NCBI RefSeq assembly: GCF_014695395.1
Contig: NZ_JACJOF010000007.1
Location: 186,001 to 250,000 of the forward strand
Reading direction: 5' to 3'
Source of the DNA: Nodosilinea sp. FACHB-131
Lineage (GTDB): Bacteria > Cyanobacteriota > Cyanobacteriia > Phormidesmidales > Phormidesmidaceae
DNA length: 64,000 nt
Shown here piece by piece: positions 1-9,060 of the stretch (positions are counted from its first letter, which is position 1; each line of letters starts with the position of its first letter). Below the pieces are notes generated by a model. It had not been told where the DNA came from. It ran no database searches and saw nothing but the letters and a program-made list of their open reading frames with translations. The position numbers were made by a program, and so were the translations under genes.

Positions 1-38
1 TCTGCTGTATTCTAGGGAGGGCATTGGGGGCACCTTGT

Positions 39-755
39 ATGGCTTGGCAACGTCCAGATGGTCGGCAACCTCACGAGCTGAGGCCAGTGAGTTTTGAACG
101 CCAATTTACGAAATTTTCAGCGGGCTCTGTACTCACCCGCTGTGGCCACACCCAGGTGCTCTGCACCGTGTCTGTGGAAGAAGGGGTGCCGCGGTTTTTG
201 CAGGGATCAGGTCGGGGCTGGCTGTCGGCTGAGTACCGCATGTTGCCAGGGGCTACCCCCCAGCGGCAGGCTCGCGAGCTCATGAAGCTGTCGGGCCGCA
301 CCCAGGAGATTCAGCGTCTGATTGGGCGTAGCCTGCGATCGGCTCTTGATTTTGAGCTGCTGGGGGAACGCACTCTTCTGGTAGACGCCGACGTGCTTCA
401 GGCCGATGCAGGAACCCGTACGGCGTCGATTACCGGAGGGTATGTGGCCCTAGCCGATGCAGTGCAGGGCCTAGTCGCGCAGGGATTGCTGGCGCGATCG
501 CCCCTAGTGCACGGCGTTGCAGCTGTCTCTGTTGGCTTGATTGAAGACAACGTCTTGCTCGATTTGCAGTACGACGAAGACGTGGCGGCAGCCGTAGACT
601 TCAATCTGGTGCTCAACGAGGATCTCAACATCGTTGAGGTTCAGGGTACGGCCGAAGAGGGTAGTTTTAGCCGTCAGCAGATGAACCAGATTCTAGAGGT
701 GGGTGAGCTGGGTATTAAGCAGCTCTTGGCGGCTCAGCAGGCAGCATTGCTGTAG
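39..755 (+). CDS. rph: Ribonuclease PH
   Basis: Phosphorolytic 3'-5' exoribonuclease that trims tRNA 3' ends, releasing nucleoside diphosphates. The 238-residue protein starts with the family's MxWQRPDGR signature and carries the RNase PH core motifs [11 protein letters not shown] and [16 protein letters not shown], the latter holding the conserved active-site acidic region. Length matches the usual 238-245. A TTG at 24 would add five residues and lies closer to the GGAGG at 16-20, but the ATG at 39 is where homologues begin, so I prefer it. The gene stands alone, followed by 226 bp before the next gene. Confidence 0.95.
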   Translation: MAWQRPDGRQPHELRPVSFERQFTKFSAGSVLTRCGHTQVLCTVSVEEGVPRFLQGSGRGWLSAEYRMLPGATPQRQARELMKLSGRTQEIQRLIGRSLRSALDFELLGERTLLVDADVLQADAGTRTASITGGYVALADAVQGLVAQGLLARSPLVHGVAAVSVGLIEDNVLLDLQYDEDVAAAVDFNLVLNEDLNIVEVQGTAEEGSFSRQQMNQILEVGELGIKQLLAAQQAALL

Positions 756-981
756 GTACCCCACTTGAGTCAATAGCGGTTTTATCTAGTGCTGCCCTGC
801 TGAAACTGGGCGGTGCTCAGAGTTGCGATCGCCAAGGGGCATTTCCTTCCTAGAGCGAGAGAGTAAAACGAGTTCCTATCGTTAAGAAACGCATCAAGAC
901 TATCGGCTGAATTTTGCCCTTGGGCAGTCTGTAGTTAGGCCACAGTCTGGAATCGTTTTTTCTCGTGCAGGAAGGTTTGCC

Positions 982-1749
982 ATGACATCTATAGATGCGT
1001 TTTCGATTAAAGAAATCACGGTGAGTCGGCAATCTCCGGGAGAAGAGCGCCAGGCAGCCCTACACCAAATCTATGCACAGGTGCTCGAACGCCAGCCCTA
1101 CGGATTTGAGCGCAAACAGCTCGCCAAAATTGAGGCAGAGTTCTTGCGAAATAAGATTGGCGTCAAGCGATTTCTGCGTGAGCTAGGCCATTCTGAGGTG
1201 TATCTCAATGAGTTTTACTACAATTCTTCTAACCTAAAATTTATTGAGCTGTGCTTCAAGCACTTTATTGGTCGTGCCCCTAGTGGACAGGTAGAAATGC
1301 ATCGCTACTGCGACACTTTGATGCGTCAGGGTGTCAAGGCGATGATCACTGCTCTGCTCGACTCGGAAGATTACAGTAAGCATTTCGGCTGCTTTACCGT
1401 GCCCCATGCCTGGGCTGAGGACAGCTATCCGTCTCCTAGAACGTTTTGGGAAACCGAAGTGCTGCTGCATGAGCTGCACGGTCGGCGCGGCTGGATTGTG
1501 CCTACCATGACCTGGCACAACCTTCAGCTCAACTGCGACGGCGGCAGCTGTAGTTTGCCGGGGACATCAACCCATTCAGGCCAGACTCTGCGGTCAACCG
1601 CGGGGGCTACAAGGGCCGTGTCAGGAGCAGAGGCGCTGCACCAGGTGCTAAGCACGATGGGTCCTCAAGATTTGGAAGCCTTTGCCGCCACCCTCTCTGC
1701 CACTGAGCGCGACAAGCTGCGCCACCTGCTGATGCAGACTACTCGCTAG
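982..1749 (+). CDS. Orphan phycobilisome linker-domain protein
   Basis: 255 residues. Residues about 27-150 form one phycobilisome linker (PBS_linker_poly) domain: an opening helix with IYAQVLERQ, then FLRNKIGVKRFLRELG, FIELCFKHFIGRAP and LLDSEDYSKHFG, ending in the VPHAW-type turn. The sequence looks closer to the repeat domains of core-membrane linker ApcE than to CpcG rod-core linkers. There is no phycobilin lyase or chromophore domain and no second linker repeat. The last 75 residues are Gly/Ser/Thr-rich and then helical, with no family I know. No phycobiliprotein gene lies nearby. By family it should sit in the antenna and bridge biliprotein discs; that is inference. Confidence 0.85.
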   Translation: MTSIDAFSIKEITVSRQSPGEERQAALHQIYAQVLERQPYGFERKQLAKIEAEFLRNKIGVKRFLRELGHSEVYLNEFYYNSSNLKFIELCFKHFIGRAPSGQVEMHRYCDTLMRQGVKAMITALLDSEDYSKHFGCFTVPHAWAEDSYPSPRTFWETEVLLHELHGRRGWIVPTMTWHNLQLNCDGGSCSLPGTSTHSGQTLRSTAGATRAVSGAEALHQVLSTMGPQDLEAFAATLSATERDKLRHLLMQTTR

Positions 1750-2042
1750 GTAGACGCGGTGCCCCGATCGCTGGGCTGCATGTCGCCATACTGGTGGTTC
1801 GAAGCTCCAGTATGGCACTAGTGCTCTAGCCTGCGAATCCTTTCTAAATTCGCGCGGGTGTTTTACTTAAACTGGCGTTGGGTGCTGCCAGACGACGCAG
1901 GATGCGGCAGCCTGATAAGGTCCAAGGGAACATCCTCCAGCTTGCCACCGCCGCCTAGCAGCGCTGTCTTTCATTAGTTGCTAACCAGCGTGGCGGTAGC
2001 TCTCAGCTGTCTAAACAAAAGGGCGGGTTCGCCCCGGGTCAT
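1750..2042. other. Convergent intergenic stretch with a 10-bp perfect hairpin
   Basis: 293 bp between the converging linker and tyrS genes with no credible reading frame. Bases 1785-1794 (GCCATACTGG) and 1807-1816 (CCAGTATGGC) are a perfect inverted repeat around a 12-base loop. There is no following T-run, so it is at best an atypical terminator for the linker gene. Downstream, 1890-2000 is GC-rich and could fold, but I recognise no RNA family. Confidence 0.5.
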
Positions 2043-3275
2043 TTAGGGTGTTAGTCGAGCAAACTTTTTCTTGCCCACCTGCACCACTTTGCCGATCAGT
2101 TCAGCGGGGCTAACAAACTCCTGGTTAGGGTCGGTCATCTTCTCGCCGTCGAGCTTCACGGCACCTCCCTGAATCTGGCGGCGGGCCTCGCTACTGCTGG
2201 CGCACAGCGGTGTAGACCCTACCAAATAGAACAGTTTGGCCGGAAAATTGATTTCGGCCAGGGAAAACTCGGGCACCCCAGCCGCAGGTTCACCGGTGCC
2301 TTGAACGAGGCTGATAGCGGCCTGCTGCGCCTGCTGCGCCGCTGTTTCGCCGTGGAATTGGCGGGTGATCTCTAGGGCCAGCAGCTTTTGGCGATCGCGC
2401 GGATTCTCGGGCAGGGTATCAAGTGCGAAGGGCGTCAGCAGCTCAAAGTAGTCTCGAATCAGCGCATCGGGCACCTTTTCGAGCTTGGAGTACATGCTCA
2501 GGGGATCCTCCTGTAGCCCCACATAGTTGCCCAGGGATTTCGACATTTTTTGGATGCCGTCGGTGCCCAACAGCAGCGGCACGAGCAGGCCAAATTGGGG
2601 CAGCAGGCCAAAGTGGCGCTGCAAATCGCGCCCGACGGCAATATTGAATTTTTGGTCGGTACCGCCTAGTTCCACATCGGACTGCACCGCTACTGAGTCA
2701 TAACCCTGCATCAGCGGGTAGAGAAACTCATGGAGAAACACCGGATCGCCCTTGCCGTAGCGCTCGGAGAACCCTTCCTTGGCCAACATCTGCCCTACGG
2801 TCATGGTGCTGAGCAACTCAAGAATTTTGCCTAGGTCAAGGGAAGACAGCCATTCAGAGTTGTAGCGCACCTCCAGCCGACCGGGTGTGTCGAAATCGAG
2901 AATGGGGCGCACCTGCTCCAGGTAGGTCTCGGCATTGGTCTTCACATCTGCTTCTGTGAGCTGGCGACGCACCTCCGACTTGCCAGTGGGGTCGCCGATG
3001 CGGGCGGTGAAGTCACCAATAATCAACACGGCGGTGTGGCCAGCATCCTGAAAGGCGCGCAGCTTGCGGACCGGAATGCTATGGCCTAGGTGAATTTCGG
3101 CGCCGGTGGGGTCAATGCCCAGCTTGACCCGCAGGGGGCGATCGCACTTCAGCAACCGCTGCGTCAGGTTTTGCTCTGGGTCGCTAGAGTCGGGCTGGTG
3201 GGGAAAGACCTCGCTGATACCCCGATAAATGCTCTCAAATTCAACCGGGGAGGAGCTGGGGTTAGCCTGGGTCAT
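2043..3275 (-). CDS. tyrS: Tyrosyl-tRNA synthetase
   Basis: Class I aminoacyl-tRNA synthetase that charges tRNA-Tyr. In the 410-residue form from the ATG at 3275, the Rossmann motifs are plain: HLGH (HIGH variant) at residues 62-65 and KMSKS at 243-247, with the tyrosine-pocket stretch [18 protein letters not shown] near 191-207. The C-terminal 60 residues are an S4-like RNA-binding domain ([13 protein letters not shown]). The open frame runs 28 codons upstream to 3359, but those residues are not typical. It diverges from the PBP gene across a short region with possible promoters. Length is normal. Confidence 0.96.
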   Translation of the reverse strand: MTQANPSSSPVEFESIYRGISEVFPHQPDSSDPEQNLTQRLLKCDRPLRVKLGIDPTGAEIHLGHSIPVRKLRAFQDAGHTAVLIIGDFTARIGDPTGKSEVRRQLTEADVKTNAETYLEQVRPILDFDTPGRLEVRYNSEWLSSLDLGKILELLSTMTVGQMLAKEGFSERYGKGDPVFLHEFLYPLMQGYDSVAVQSDVELGGTDQKFNIAVGRDLQRHFGLLPQFGLLVPLLLGTDGIQKMSKSLGNYVGLQEDPLSMYSKLEKVPDALIRDYFELLTPFALDTLPENPRDRQKLLALEITRQFHGETAAQQAQQAAISLVQGTGEPAAGVPEFSLAEINFPAKLFYLVGSTPLCASSSEARRQIQGGAVKLDGEKMTDPNQEFVSPAELIGKVVQVGKKKFARLTP

Positions 3276-3599
3276 AGTGAAAACTGAGTTTATGGAATAG
3301 GGACGGCGGGCTGGTATTGCCCAGGGGCCAGAGAAAACAGGTTTAGGGACCAAGGCCACTGACTTATAAATTGTGGCAAAAGTGGCCCTTAGCTTCTCCT
3401 TATAACCATCTGTAAGGCTAGGATAGGCGTGCCTGCGATCGCCCTCAAGCAGTCTTTAGGGCCACTGCTGACGCTCACTTACCTAGAGGGTCATTATAAT
3501 GGCCTAACCGTCACCTACCGACGGCCATCTACACCCTACAAAATAGCCCTCCATCGCTACGCCGCACCGTCGTTCTGTAAGCAGCCTTTAAGAGCCAAC
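3276..3599. promoter_or_regulatory. Divergent tyrS/PBP control region with an inverted repeat
   Basis: About 320 bp separate the preferred starts of tyrS and the PBP. GGCCACT (3354-3360) and AGTGGCC (3381-3387) form an inverted repeat around an AT-rich core; the core read leftward contains TATAAG, a possible -10 for tyrS. CTTATAACC near 3400 could serve rightward transcription. This is motif reading only. If the upstream GTG at 3429 is the true PBP start, half of this region is coding. Confidence 0.35.
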
Positions 3600-5519
3600 G
3601 TGTCAACCAACACCATCCGCCGCAAAAGCCGATCCCAGCCTCAGCCCCTGCGCCGAGCACCCAACGCGCTGAAGTATGTTCAAGACGTAGGGCAGGTAGC
3701 GGCGGCAGCCCTGCTCGGCACCACCATGATTGCCAGTTCGGTACTGGCGGGCGGACTGGTGGGCCTGGCTATCAGCTTTCGCAATTTGCCTGACGTGCGG
3801 GTACTGCGCAACTACGTGCCCAGCGAGACCAGCTATATCTACGACATCAACGGCACCCTATTACACAGCCTCCACGACGAAGCGAATCGCGAAGTCATCG
3901 ACCTCGACGAGATGTCGCCGCACCTCAAACGGGCTGTGCTAGCGGTAGAAGACAGCTATTTTTACTCCCACAACGGCATCAACCCCAGCAGCGTGGGCCG
4001 GGCCTTATTAGCCAACGTAGAAGCCGGAGGGACGGTAGAAGGCGGCTCGACCATCACCATGCAGCTGGTGAAAAACCTGTTTCTCACCCCCGAGCGGGCC
4101 GTCAGCCGCAAAGTGGCGGAGGCCGTGCTGGCCCTGCGCCTAGAGCAAATCTTCAGCAAAGACGAAATTCTGGAGATGTATCTCAACCAGGTCTACTGGG
4201 GCCACAACAACTATGGGGTTGAAACCGCTGCCCAGAGCTACTTTAACAAGTCAGCGAGAGACCTCACCCTGTCCGAAGCAGCTGTGATGGCGGGCCTGAT
4301 TCAGGCTCCAGAAAGCTACAGCCCCTTCCAAAACTACGAAGCCACCAAGGAGCGCCAGGCCGTCGTGCTTAACCGCATGCGCCAGCTGGGCTGGATCTCC
4401 CCAGACGAAGAGGTAGCTGCCAGGGATACGCCCCTGCTGGTGGGCGAAGTGAAATCATTCCGCACCAGTATTTCTCCCTACGTTACCGAAGCAGCGGTTC
4501 AGGAGTTGAAGCAGCGCTTTGGCAACGAAGCGGTGGTGAAGGGCGGCATGCGAGTGCAAACCACCGTCGATCTCAACATGCAGCGCATGGCCGAGGCCAC
4601 GGTGCAGCGACACAATGCCCGCATTAGCCACATCGCTGATCAGATGGCTCTAGTGTCTATCGACCCTCGTACCCATTTTGTGAAGGCTATGGTGGGCGGG
4701 GTCGACTATCAAACCAGCCAGTTCAACCGGGCGATTCAGGCGTACCGCCAGCCGGGCTCAGCGTTTAAGCCGTTTGTGTACTATGTGGCCTTTGCCACGG
4801 GGCGCTATACCCCGGCTAGCAGCATTGCCGATACGCCGGTCAGCTATCCCGATGGCTATCGCTACTACAGCCCCAAGAACTATGACAGCAGTTTTATGGG
4901 GAATATTCCCATTCGCACGGCGCTAGAAACCTCGCGCAACGTGCCAGCGGTGAAGCTGGGCCAGGCGGTGGGAGTGAACCAAATTATTGAGCTGTGCCGC
5001 ACCCTTGGGATTGACAGTCCGATGCAGCCGGTCACCTCGCTGCCCCTAGGTGCCGTAGATCTCACCCCCATGGAAATGGCCGGAGCCTATGCCACCTTTG
5101 CCAGTAATGGCTGGCACTCTGAGCCGACCTTTATCGTGCAGGTGAGCGACAGCAGCGGCAATGTGCTACTGGACAACACCCCCCAGCCTCAGCTGGTGCT
5201 TGACCCCTGGGCAGCTGCGTCGCTAACCGATGTCTTGCAGGGAGTAATTGCTCGGGGAACCGGTAAAGCGGCTCAGATTGGGCGACCAGCAGCGGGCAAA
5301 ACCGGCACCACCGACTCCCAACGAGATGTGTGGTTTGTGGGCTATGTTCCCCAACTCTCGACCGCCGTGTGGATTGGCAACGATAACTACTCGCCGATGC
5401 GCTCTGGTACTACGGGTGGCACCTATGCTGCGCCAGTGTGGCGGGACTTTATGCAGCAGGCTCTAGCCAACACGCCGGCCGAAAACTTCAAGCGACCTTC
5501 GGAATTTGTGCAACCCTAA
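3600..5519 (+). CDS. Class A penicillin-binding protein (PBP1a-like)
   Basis: Bifunctional peptidoglycan polymerase and crosslinker anchored in the plasma membrane. The 639-residue form has a basic N-terminus, one membrane helix at about 33-60, and a GT51 glycosyltransferase domain with catalytic-Glu motif AVEDSYFYSH (about 115-124) and GGSTITMQLVKN. The transpeptidase domain shows SxxK (PGSAFK), SxN (TSRN) and KTG (AGKTGTT) in order. The GTG at 3600 gives a family-like N-terminus; a GTG at 3429 would add 57 residues rich in non-conserved sequence. It ends six bases before the converging DUF4168 gene. With mreBCD and the L,D-transpeptidase it forms the window's cell-wall set. Confidence 0.93.
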   Translation: MSTNTIRRKSRSQPQPLRRAPNALKYVQDVGQVAAAALLGTTMIASSVLAGGLVGLAISFRNLPDVRVLRNYVPSETSYIYDINGTLLHSLHDEANREVIDLDEMSPHLKRAVLAVEDSYFYSHNGINPSSVGRALLANVEAGGTVEGGSTITMQLVKNLFLTPERAVSRKVAEAVLALRLEQIFSKDEILEMYLNQVYWGHNNYGVETAAQSYFNKSARDLTLSEAAVMAGLIQAPESYSPFQNYEATKERQAVVLNRMRQLGWISPDEEVAARDTPLLVGEVKSFRTSISPYVTEAAVQELKQRFGNEAVVKGGMRVQTTVDLNMQRMAEATVQRHNARISHIADQMALVSIDPRTHFVKAMVGGVDYQTSQFNRAIQAYRQPGSAFKPFVYYVAFATGRYTPASSIADTPVSYPDGYRYYSPKNYDSSFMGNIPIRTALETSRNVPAVKLGQAVGVNQIIELCRTLGIDSPMQPVTSLPLGAVDLTPMEMAGAYATFASNGWHSEPTFIVQVSDSSGNVLLDNTPQPQLVLDPWAAASLTDVLQGVIARGTGKAAQIGRPAAGKTGTTDSQRDVWFVGYVPQLSTAVWIGNDNYSPMRSGTTGGTYAAPVWRDFMQQALANTPAENFKRPSEFVQP

Positions 5520-5525
5520 GAACAG

Positions 5526-5927
5526 TTAGAGATTGGCTTCGTCGATTTGGGCGAGAACGCGATCGCGAAATTCCGGGTCGCTGTTGGCGAGCCCCAGCAG
5601 TTCCCAGTAGGCAGAGAGGGTGAGCCCATTGGCCTGAATCAGATCGAGGGCTGCGGCCTGAATCTCCTGCTGCATCTGGCGCGATTCGGTGTCGGTCTCG
5701 GCTCGCTGCAAGCCAAGTTCGCGTGATTCAATCAGCTTGACAACGGCCATGTAGGCATTAACAAAGCGGCTAACAGTTTCTGAGGGAATATCGTTGGCGT
5801 CGGGCTGGGTAGGGGAGACTGCTGGCGCTGGTACGTCTGCCATTGGTAATGAGGAGACAGCCAGAGCGGGGGTACCCATACCCAGCAGCAGCAGGATGAC
5901 TGCGCCCACATACACCACCCGCTGCAT
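5526..5927 (-). CDS. Exported DUF4168 protein
   Basis: The preferred 133-residue form begins with a signal peptide (hydrophobic core after MQRVVYVG, AxA site at ALA) followed by a short Pro-rich linker. The mature part carries the DUF4168 pattern: a helix with FVNAYMAVVKLIESRE, then LIQANGLTLSAYWELLGLANSDPEFRDRV split across two helices. DUF4168 proteins are exported helical proteins, common in cyanobacteria and without known biochemical role. The frame is open up to 6125, which would overlap the divergent LuxR start. The ATG at 5927, with GGGAGG about 15 bases upstream, gives a proper signal peptide. An ATG at 6002 is also possible. Confidence 0.8.
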   Translation of the reverse strand: MQRVVYVGAVILLLLGMGTPALAVSSLPMADVPAPAVSPTQPDANDIPSETVSRFVNAYMAVVKLIESRELGLQRAETDTESRQMQQEIQAAALDLIQANGLTLSAYWELLGLANSDPEFRDRVLAQIDEANL

Positions 5928-6123
5928 CAGGCATTGGCTTTGCCTCCCTGTTTTGCCCCGCTGTTTTAGACAACGAACGCAGGGCTCAACAGCAGCAGTC
6001 ATCCACTCAAAACCCATAGACCGACGGCTCAGAACGCGTTTCACCAGCCTACCCGAAACCAGATGGCCTATAGTGGTACTAAGCCTAAGCATAAATACAT
6101 AATGACGAAGGAAACGGACTGCC

Positions 6124-6411
6124 ATGGCAAGCGATGATACGGCTCCAGTGCCTGGTCAAGGGAGTCTCTCTGACCGAGAGCTACAGATCGTTGAGCTAGT
6201 GGCATCGGGGCTAACTAACCAAGAAATCTCAGAGAAACTGGAGATCAGCAAACGCACGGTCGACAACCACATCAGCAATATTTTGACCAAGACCGCCACG
6301 GGCAACCGGGTGGCTCTGTTTCGCTGGGCGCTCCAGTCGGGCAAGGTCTGCATCGACGAAGTTAACTGTTGCCTACTGCCTGAAGTCAAGGCCGAGAGTC
6401 AGGAGGCTTAG
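6124..6411 (+). CDS. Small LuxR-type regulator, PedR-like
   Basis: 95-residue stand-alone GerE/LuxR DNA-binding domain with no receiver: LSDRELQIVELVASGLTNQE (15-34) followed by the recognition helix ISKRTVDNHISNIL. In architecture it matches PedR of Synechocystis, a small LuxR protein that controls photosynthesis genes according to electron-transport state through a redox-sensitive cysteine. Here three cysteines (76, 82, 83) sit just after the HTH, in a position suited to the same role; that function is inferred. SD-like GAAGGAAACGG precedes the ATG. It diverges from the DUF4168 gene with about 196 bp between preferred starts. Confidence 0.85.
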   Translation: MASDDTAPVPGQGSLSDRELQIVELVASGLTNQEISEKLEISKRTVDNHISNILTKTATGNRVALFRWALQSGKVCIDEVNCCLLPEVKAESQEA

Positions 6412-6481
6412 GCACCGCCACCGGCCAACCTCAGGCTATGATGGGTGTTCTGTATTGCCCATTGAGAGCGCCTGCCCCGTT

Positions 6482-7792
6482 ATGGAGTCGATTCAATCGC
6501 TGCCCGGAACCGAAGACATTTTGCCCAAGGCGCAGTTTGTCGGCCAAGACCTAAAGGTGGCCGACATTCATACCTGGCAGCGGGTAGAGGCGACGGCGAG
6601 AGAAATTTTGGGCCGAGCTGCCTACCGCGAAATTCGCACCCCGACATTTGAAGCCACTGCTTTGTTTGAGCGGGGCATTGGCGAAGCTACCGATGTGGTG
6701 GGCAAGGAGATGTACAGCTTTAAGGACAAGGGCGATCGCGGTTGCACCCTGCGCCCTGAAGGTACCGCTGGGGTCGTGCGAGCCTACGTGCAGCACAGTC
6801 TCTATGCTCAGGGCGGGGTACAGCGCCTCTGGTATACCGGCCCCATGTTTCGCTACGAGCGTCCGCAAAAAGGTCGCCAGCGTCAGTTTCACCAGGTGGG
6901 AGTCGAGGTGCTGGGCAGCGCCGACCCCCGCGCTGATGTAGAAGTGATTGCCCTGGCTACAGATATCTTGCAGGCTTTGGGCCTTAAGAATCTGACGTTT
7001 TACTTAAACTCGGTGGGCGACAGGAGCGATCGCACCCGCTACCGCGAGGCTCTGGTTACCTATCTCACCCCCTATGCGGCAGATTTGGATGAGGATTCGC
7101 GCGATCGCCTCACCCGCAACCCCCTGCGCATTCTCGACAGCAAAGACGAAAAAACCCAGGCCATTACCCAGGCGGCCCCCAGCATTTTGGACTACCTGGG
7201 CCCTGACTCTAAGCGCCACTTTGATCAGGTGCTGGCCCAGCTCAATGCCCTGGGCATTGTCTACGAACTCAACCCACGTCTAGTCCGAGGACTCGACTAC
7301 TACACCCACACCGCCTTTGAAATTCAGTCAAGCGATCTAGGGTCTCAGGCCACGGTGTGCGGCGGTGGCCGCTACGACGGGTTGGTGGAAGAACTGGGTG
7401 GGCCGTCTACCCCGGCGGTGGGTTGGGCAATTGGGCTAGAGCGTCTTACTCTGCTGCTCGAAGCCCTGGAGCAGGGTAAGGCCACGGCTCCAGATATCTA
7501 TTTAGTCTCTCGCGGTGAGCATGCCGAAGCCAACGCCCTACAGCTGGCCCAAAAACTACGCCATCGAGGAATAGCGGTAGAGCTAGATCTCAGCGGTGCG
7601 GCCTTTGGCAAACAGTTTAAGCGGGCCGATCGCAGCGGGGCCGCTGCCTGCCTAATCATCGGTGACGACGAGGCGGCCCAGGGCACTGTACAGATTAAGT
7701 GGCTGACATCAGGCGATCAAACCAGTCTTTCTCAGGCAGCGTTACTTAGCGATACCGACGGTTTTTTGCGGCAGCTTCAAAGTCGAACATAG
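6482..7792 (+). CDS. hisS: Histidyl-tRNA synthetase
   Basis: Class II synthetase charging tRNA-His. The 436-residue form opens with SLPGTEDILP, has motif 2 RPEGTAGVVRAY and YTGPMFRYERPQKGRQRQFHQ in pieces, the histidine-specific RGLDYYTHTAFE and GGGRYDGLVEELGG, and motif 3 GWAIGLERL. An anticodon-binding domain fills the last 95 residues. The frame opens at a TTG at 6455, but the ATG at 6482 matches family starts. Two consecutive hairpins follow the stop. Confidence 0.96.
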   Translation: MESIQSLPGTEDILPKAQFVGQDLKVADIHTWQRVEATAREILGRAAYREIRTPTFEATALFERGIGEATDVVGKEMYSFKDKGDRGCTLRPEGTAGVVRAYVQHSLYAQGGVQRLWYTGPMFRYERPQKGRQRQFHQVGVEVLGSADPRADVEVIALATDILQALGLKNLTFYLNSVGDRSDRTRYREALVTYLTPYAADLDEDSRDRLTRNPLRILDSKDEKTQAITQAAPSILDYLGPDSKRHFDQVLAQLNALGIVYELNPRLVRGLDYYTHTAFEIQSSDLGSQATVCGGGRYDGLVEELGGPSTPAVGWAIGLERLTLLLEALEQGKATAPDIYLVSRGEHAEANALQLAQKLRHRGIAVELDLSGAAFGKQFKRADRSGAAACLIIGDDEAAQGTVQIKWLTSGDQTSLSQAALLSDTDGFLRQLQSRT

Positions 7793-7800
7793 GAACATTG

Positions 7801-7872
7801 GAGGCCAGATCAGTCTGGCTCCTCTCGGAAAGGTGGGGTTTTCCGTCGCTTGGAAGACCCCACCTTTCTGAG
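7801..7872 (+). terminator. Two tandem hairpins after hisS
   Basis: The first hairpin pairs GGCCAGA with TCTGGCT near 7803-7821 around TCAG. The second pairs 7824-7842 with 7854-7872, a 19-bp arm with two imperfect positions around an 11-base loop. No T-run follows, so this could be an unusual terminator or a leader structure for the methyltransferase that starts 64 bp further on. Confidence 0.55.
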
Positions 7873-7935
7873 AAATTCGTTACGATTATTCACATTGGTA
7901 TTTTCTGCCCAACACCTAATTTATTTGCTGGTTGT

Positions 7936-8994
7936 ATGCCTGACACCATCACAAAATTGGCCTACCAAGCCTTTCAACAGGGTAAGAGCTACTTTGGGCT
8001 AGCCCACAAAGCCGTTAGCACTCAGGTTATGCAGACGGTCAGTCCGCCCAAAGATCTGCAAACTACGCCCTTAGACCTGAAATCTCTGCAACTCCTGCAG
8101 CAGCGCATGGGTGAACTGCTAGAGCGCGACTGGCAAGATGCAGAGGCCGGAGTTTATCCCAAAGAGCTGCTGTTTGATAATCCCTGGGATGCCTTCTTTC
8201 GGTTTTATCCTTTAGTTTGCCTCGACCTACCCCAGATCTGGGAGCGGCTGAACAAGCGCGACCATCACAGTTTTTCTGACGACATCGACACAGCCGGGTA
8301 TCCCAAGTACTACCTGCAAAACTTTCACCACCAGACCGACGGCTACCTGAGCGATATGTCGGCTAACCTGTACGACCTCCAGGTAGAGATTCTCTTCAAC
8401 GGCACCGCTGATCCCATGCGCCGTCGCATTCTCGCTCCTCTGAAGCAGGGCCTAGCGGCGGCTGGCGTTGAGAACGGGGCTAAGGTTTTGGATGTGGCCT
8501 GTGGCACGGGTCGCACCCTCGGCATGATTCGCGATGCTCTGCCCAAAACGTCGCTCTATGGGGTTGACCTGTCGCCCGCCTACCTGCGTAAGGCCAACGA
8601 AAATCTGTTGACTAAGCCAGGAGTATTGCCGCAGCTTGTGCAGGCCAATGGTGAAAACCTGCCGTTTGTGGATAACTACTTTGATGGCGTCGTGAGCGTC
8701 TTCTTGTTCCATGAATTGCCGGCAGTGGCGCGGCAGAATGTAATCAACGAGATTTATCGGGTGGTGAAACCCGGCGGCACTGTGGTGCTGTGTGACTCGA
8801 TTCAGCGGCTTGACTCCCCTGAGTTTGAGGCGGCAATGGAGAATTTCCCGGCCATGTTCCATGAGCCTTACTATCGGCACTACACCACCGATGACCTCAA
8901 TCTGCGCCTGACTGACGCAGGGTTTGAATCGGTCAGCAACCAGGTGCACTTTATGAGCAAGTACTGGGTATGCCGCAAGCCAGTGACGGCCTAG
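7936..8994 (+). CDS. Class I SAM-dependent methyltransferase with a helical N-terminal region
   Basis: 352 residues from the ATG at 7936. The C-terminal half is a Rossmann methyltransferase: motif I VLDVACGTGRTL, the acidic motif II end YGVDLSPAYL, then GENLPFVDNYFDGV and the post-motif RVVKPGGTVVLCDS. The first 150 residues (KLAYQAFQQGKSYFGLAHK onward) are not a methyltransferase part and look helical; I do not know this family by name. The substrate is unknown; the domain resembles the UbiE/COQ5 class that acts on quinones and sterols. The frame upstream of 7936 runs through the tandem hairpins and is unlikely to be translated. A strong terminator follows. Confidence 0.85.
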   Translation: MPDTITKLAYQAFQQGKSYFGLAHKAVSTQVMQTVSPPKDLQTTPLDLKSLQLLQQRMGELLERDWQDAEAGVYPKELLFDNPWDAFFRFYPLVCLDLPQIWERLNKRDHHSFSDDIDTAGYPKYYLQNFHHQTDGYLSDMSANLYDLQVEILFNGTADPMRRRILAPLKQGLAAAGVENGAKVLDVACGTGRTLGMIRDALPKTSLYGVDLSPAYLRKANENLLTKPGVLPQLVQANGENLPFVDNYFDGVVSVFLFHELPAVARQNVINEIYRVVKPGGTVVLCDSIQRLDSPEFEAAMENFPAMFHEPYYRHYTTDDLNLRLTDAGFESVSNQVHFMSKYWVCRKPVTA

Positions 8995-9030
8995 GCACGG
9001 AGCCAACTGAATAAGGCTCGCCAAGGCTTC

Positions 9031-9060
9031 GGAGCCCTCGATTATTCGGGGGCTTTTTTA
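9031..9060 (+). terminator. Rho-independent terminator overlapping the opposite gene's stop
   Basis: AGCCCTCG (9033-9040) pairs with CGGGGGCT (9047-9054), one mismatch, followed by TTTTTTA. It terminates the rightward methyltransferase transcript and includes the TAA (9042-9044) of the leftward methyltransferase. Confidence 0.85.

Noticed and set aside
7798-7935. N-terminal extension of the methyltransferase
   Set aside because: It would translate through the tandem hairpins; the ATG at 7936 is better.
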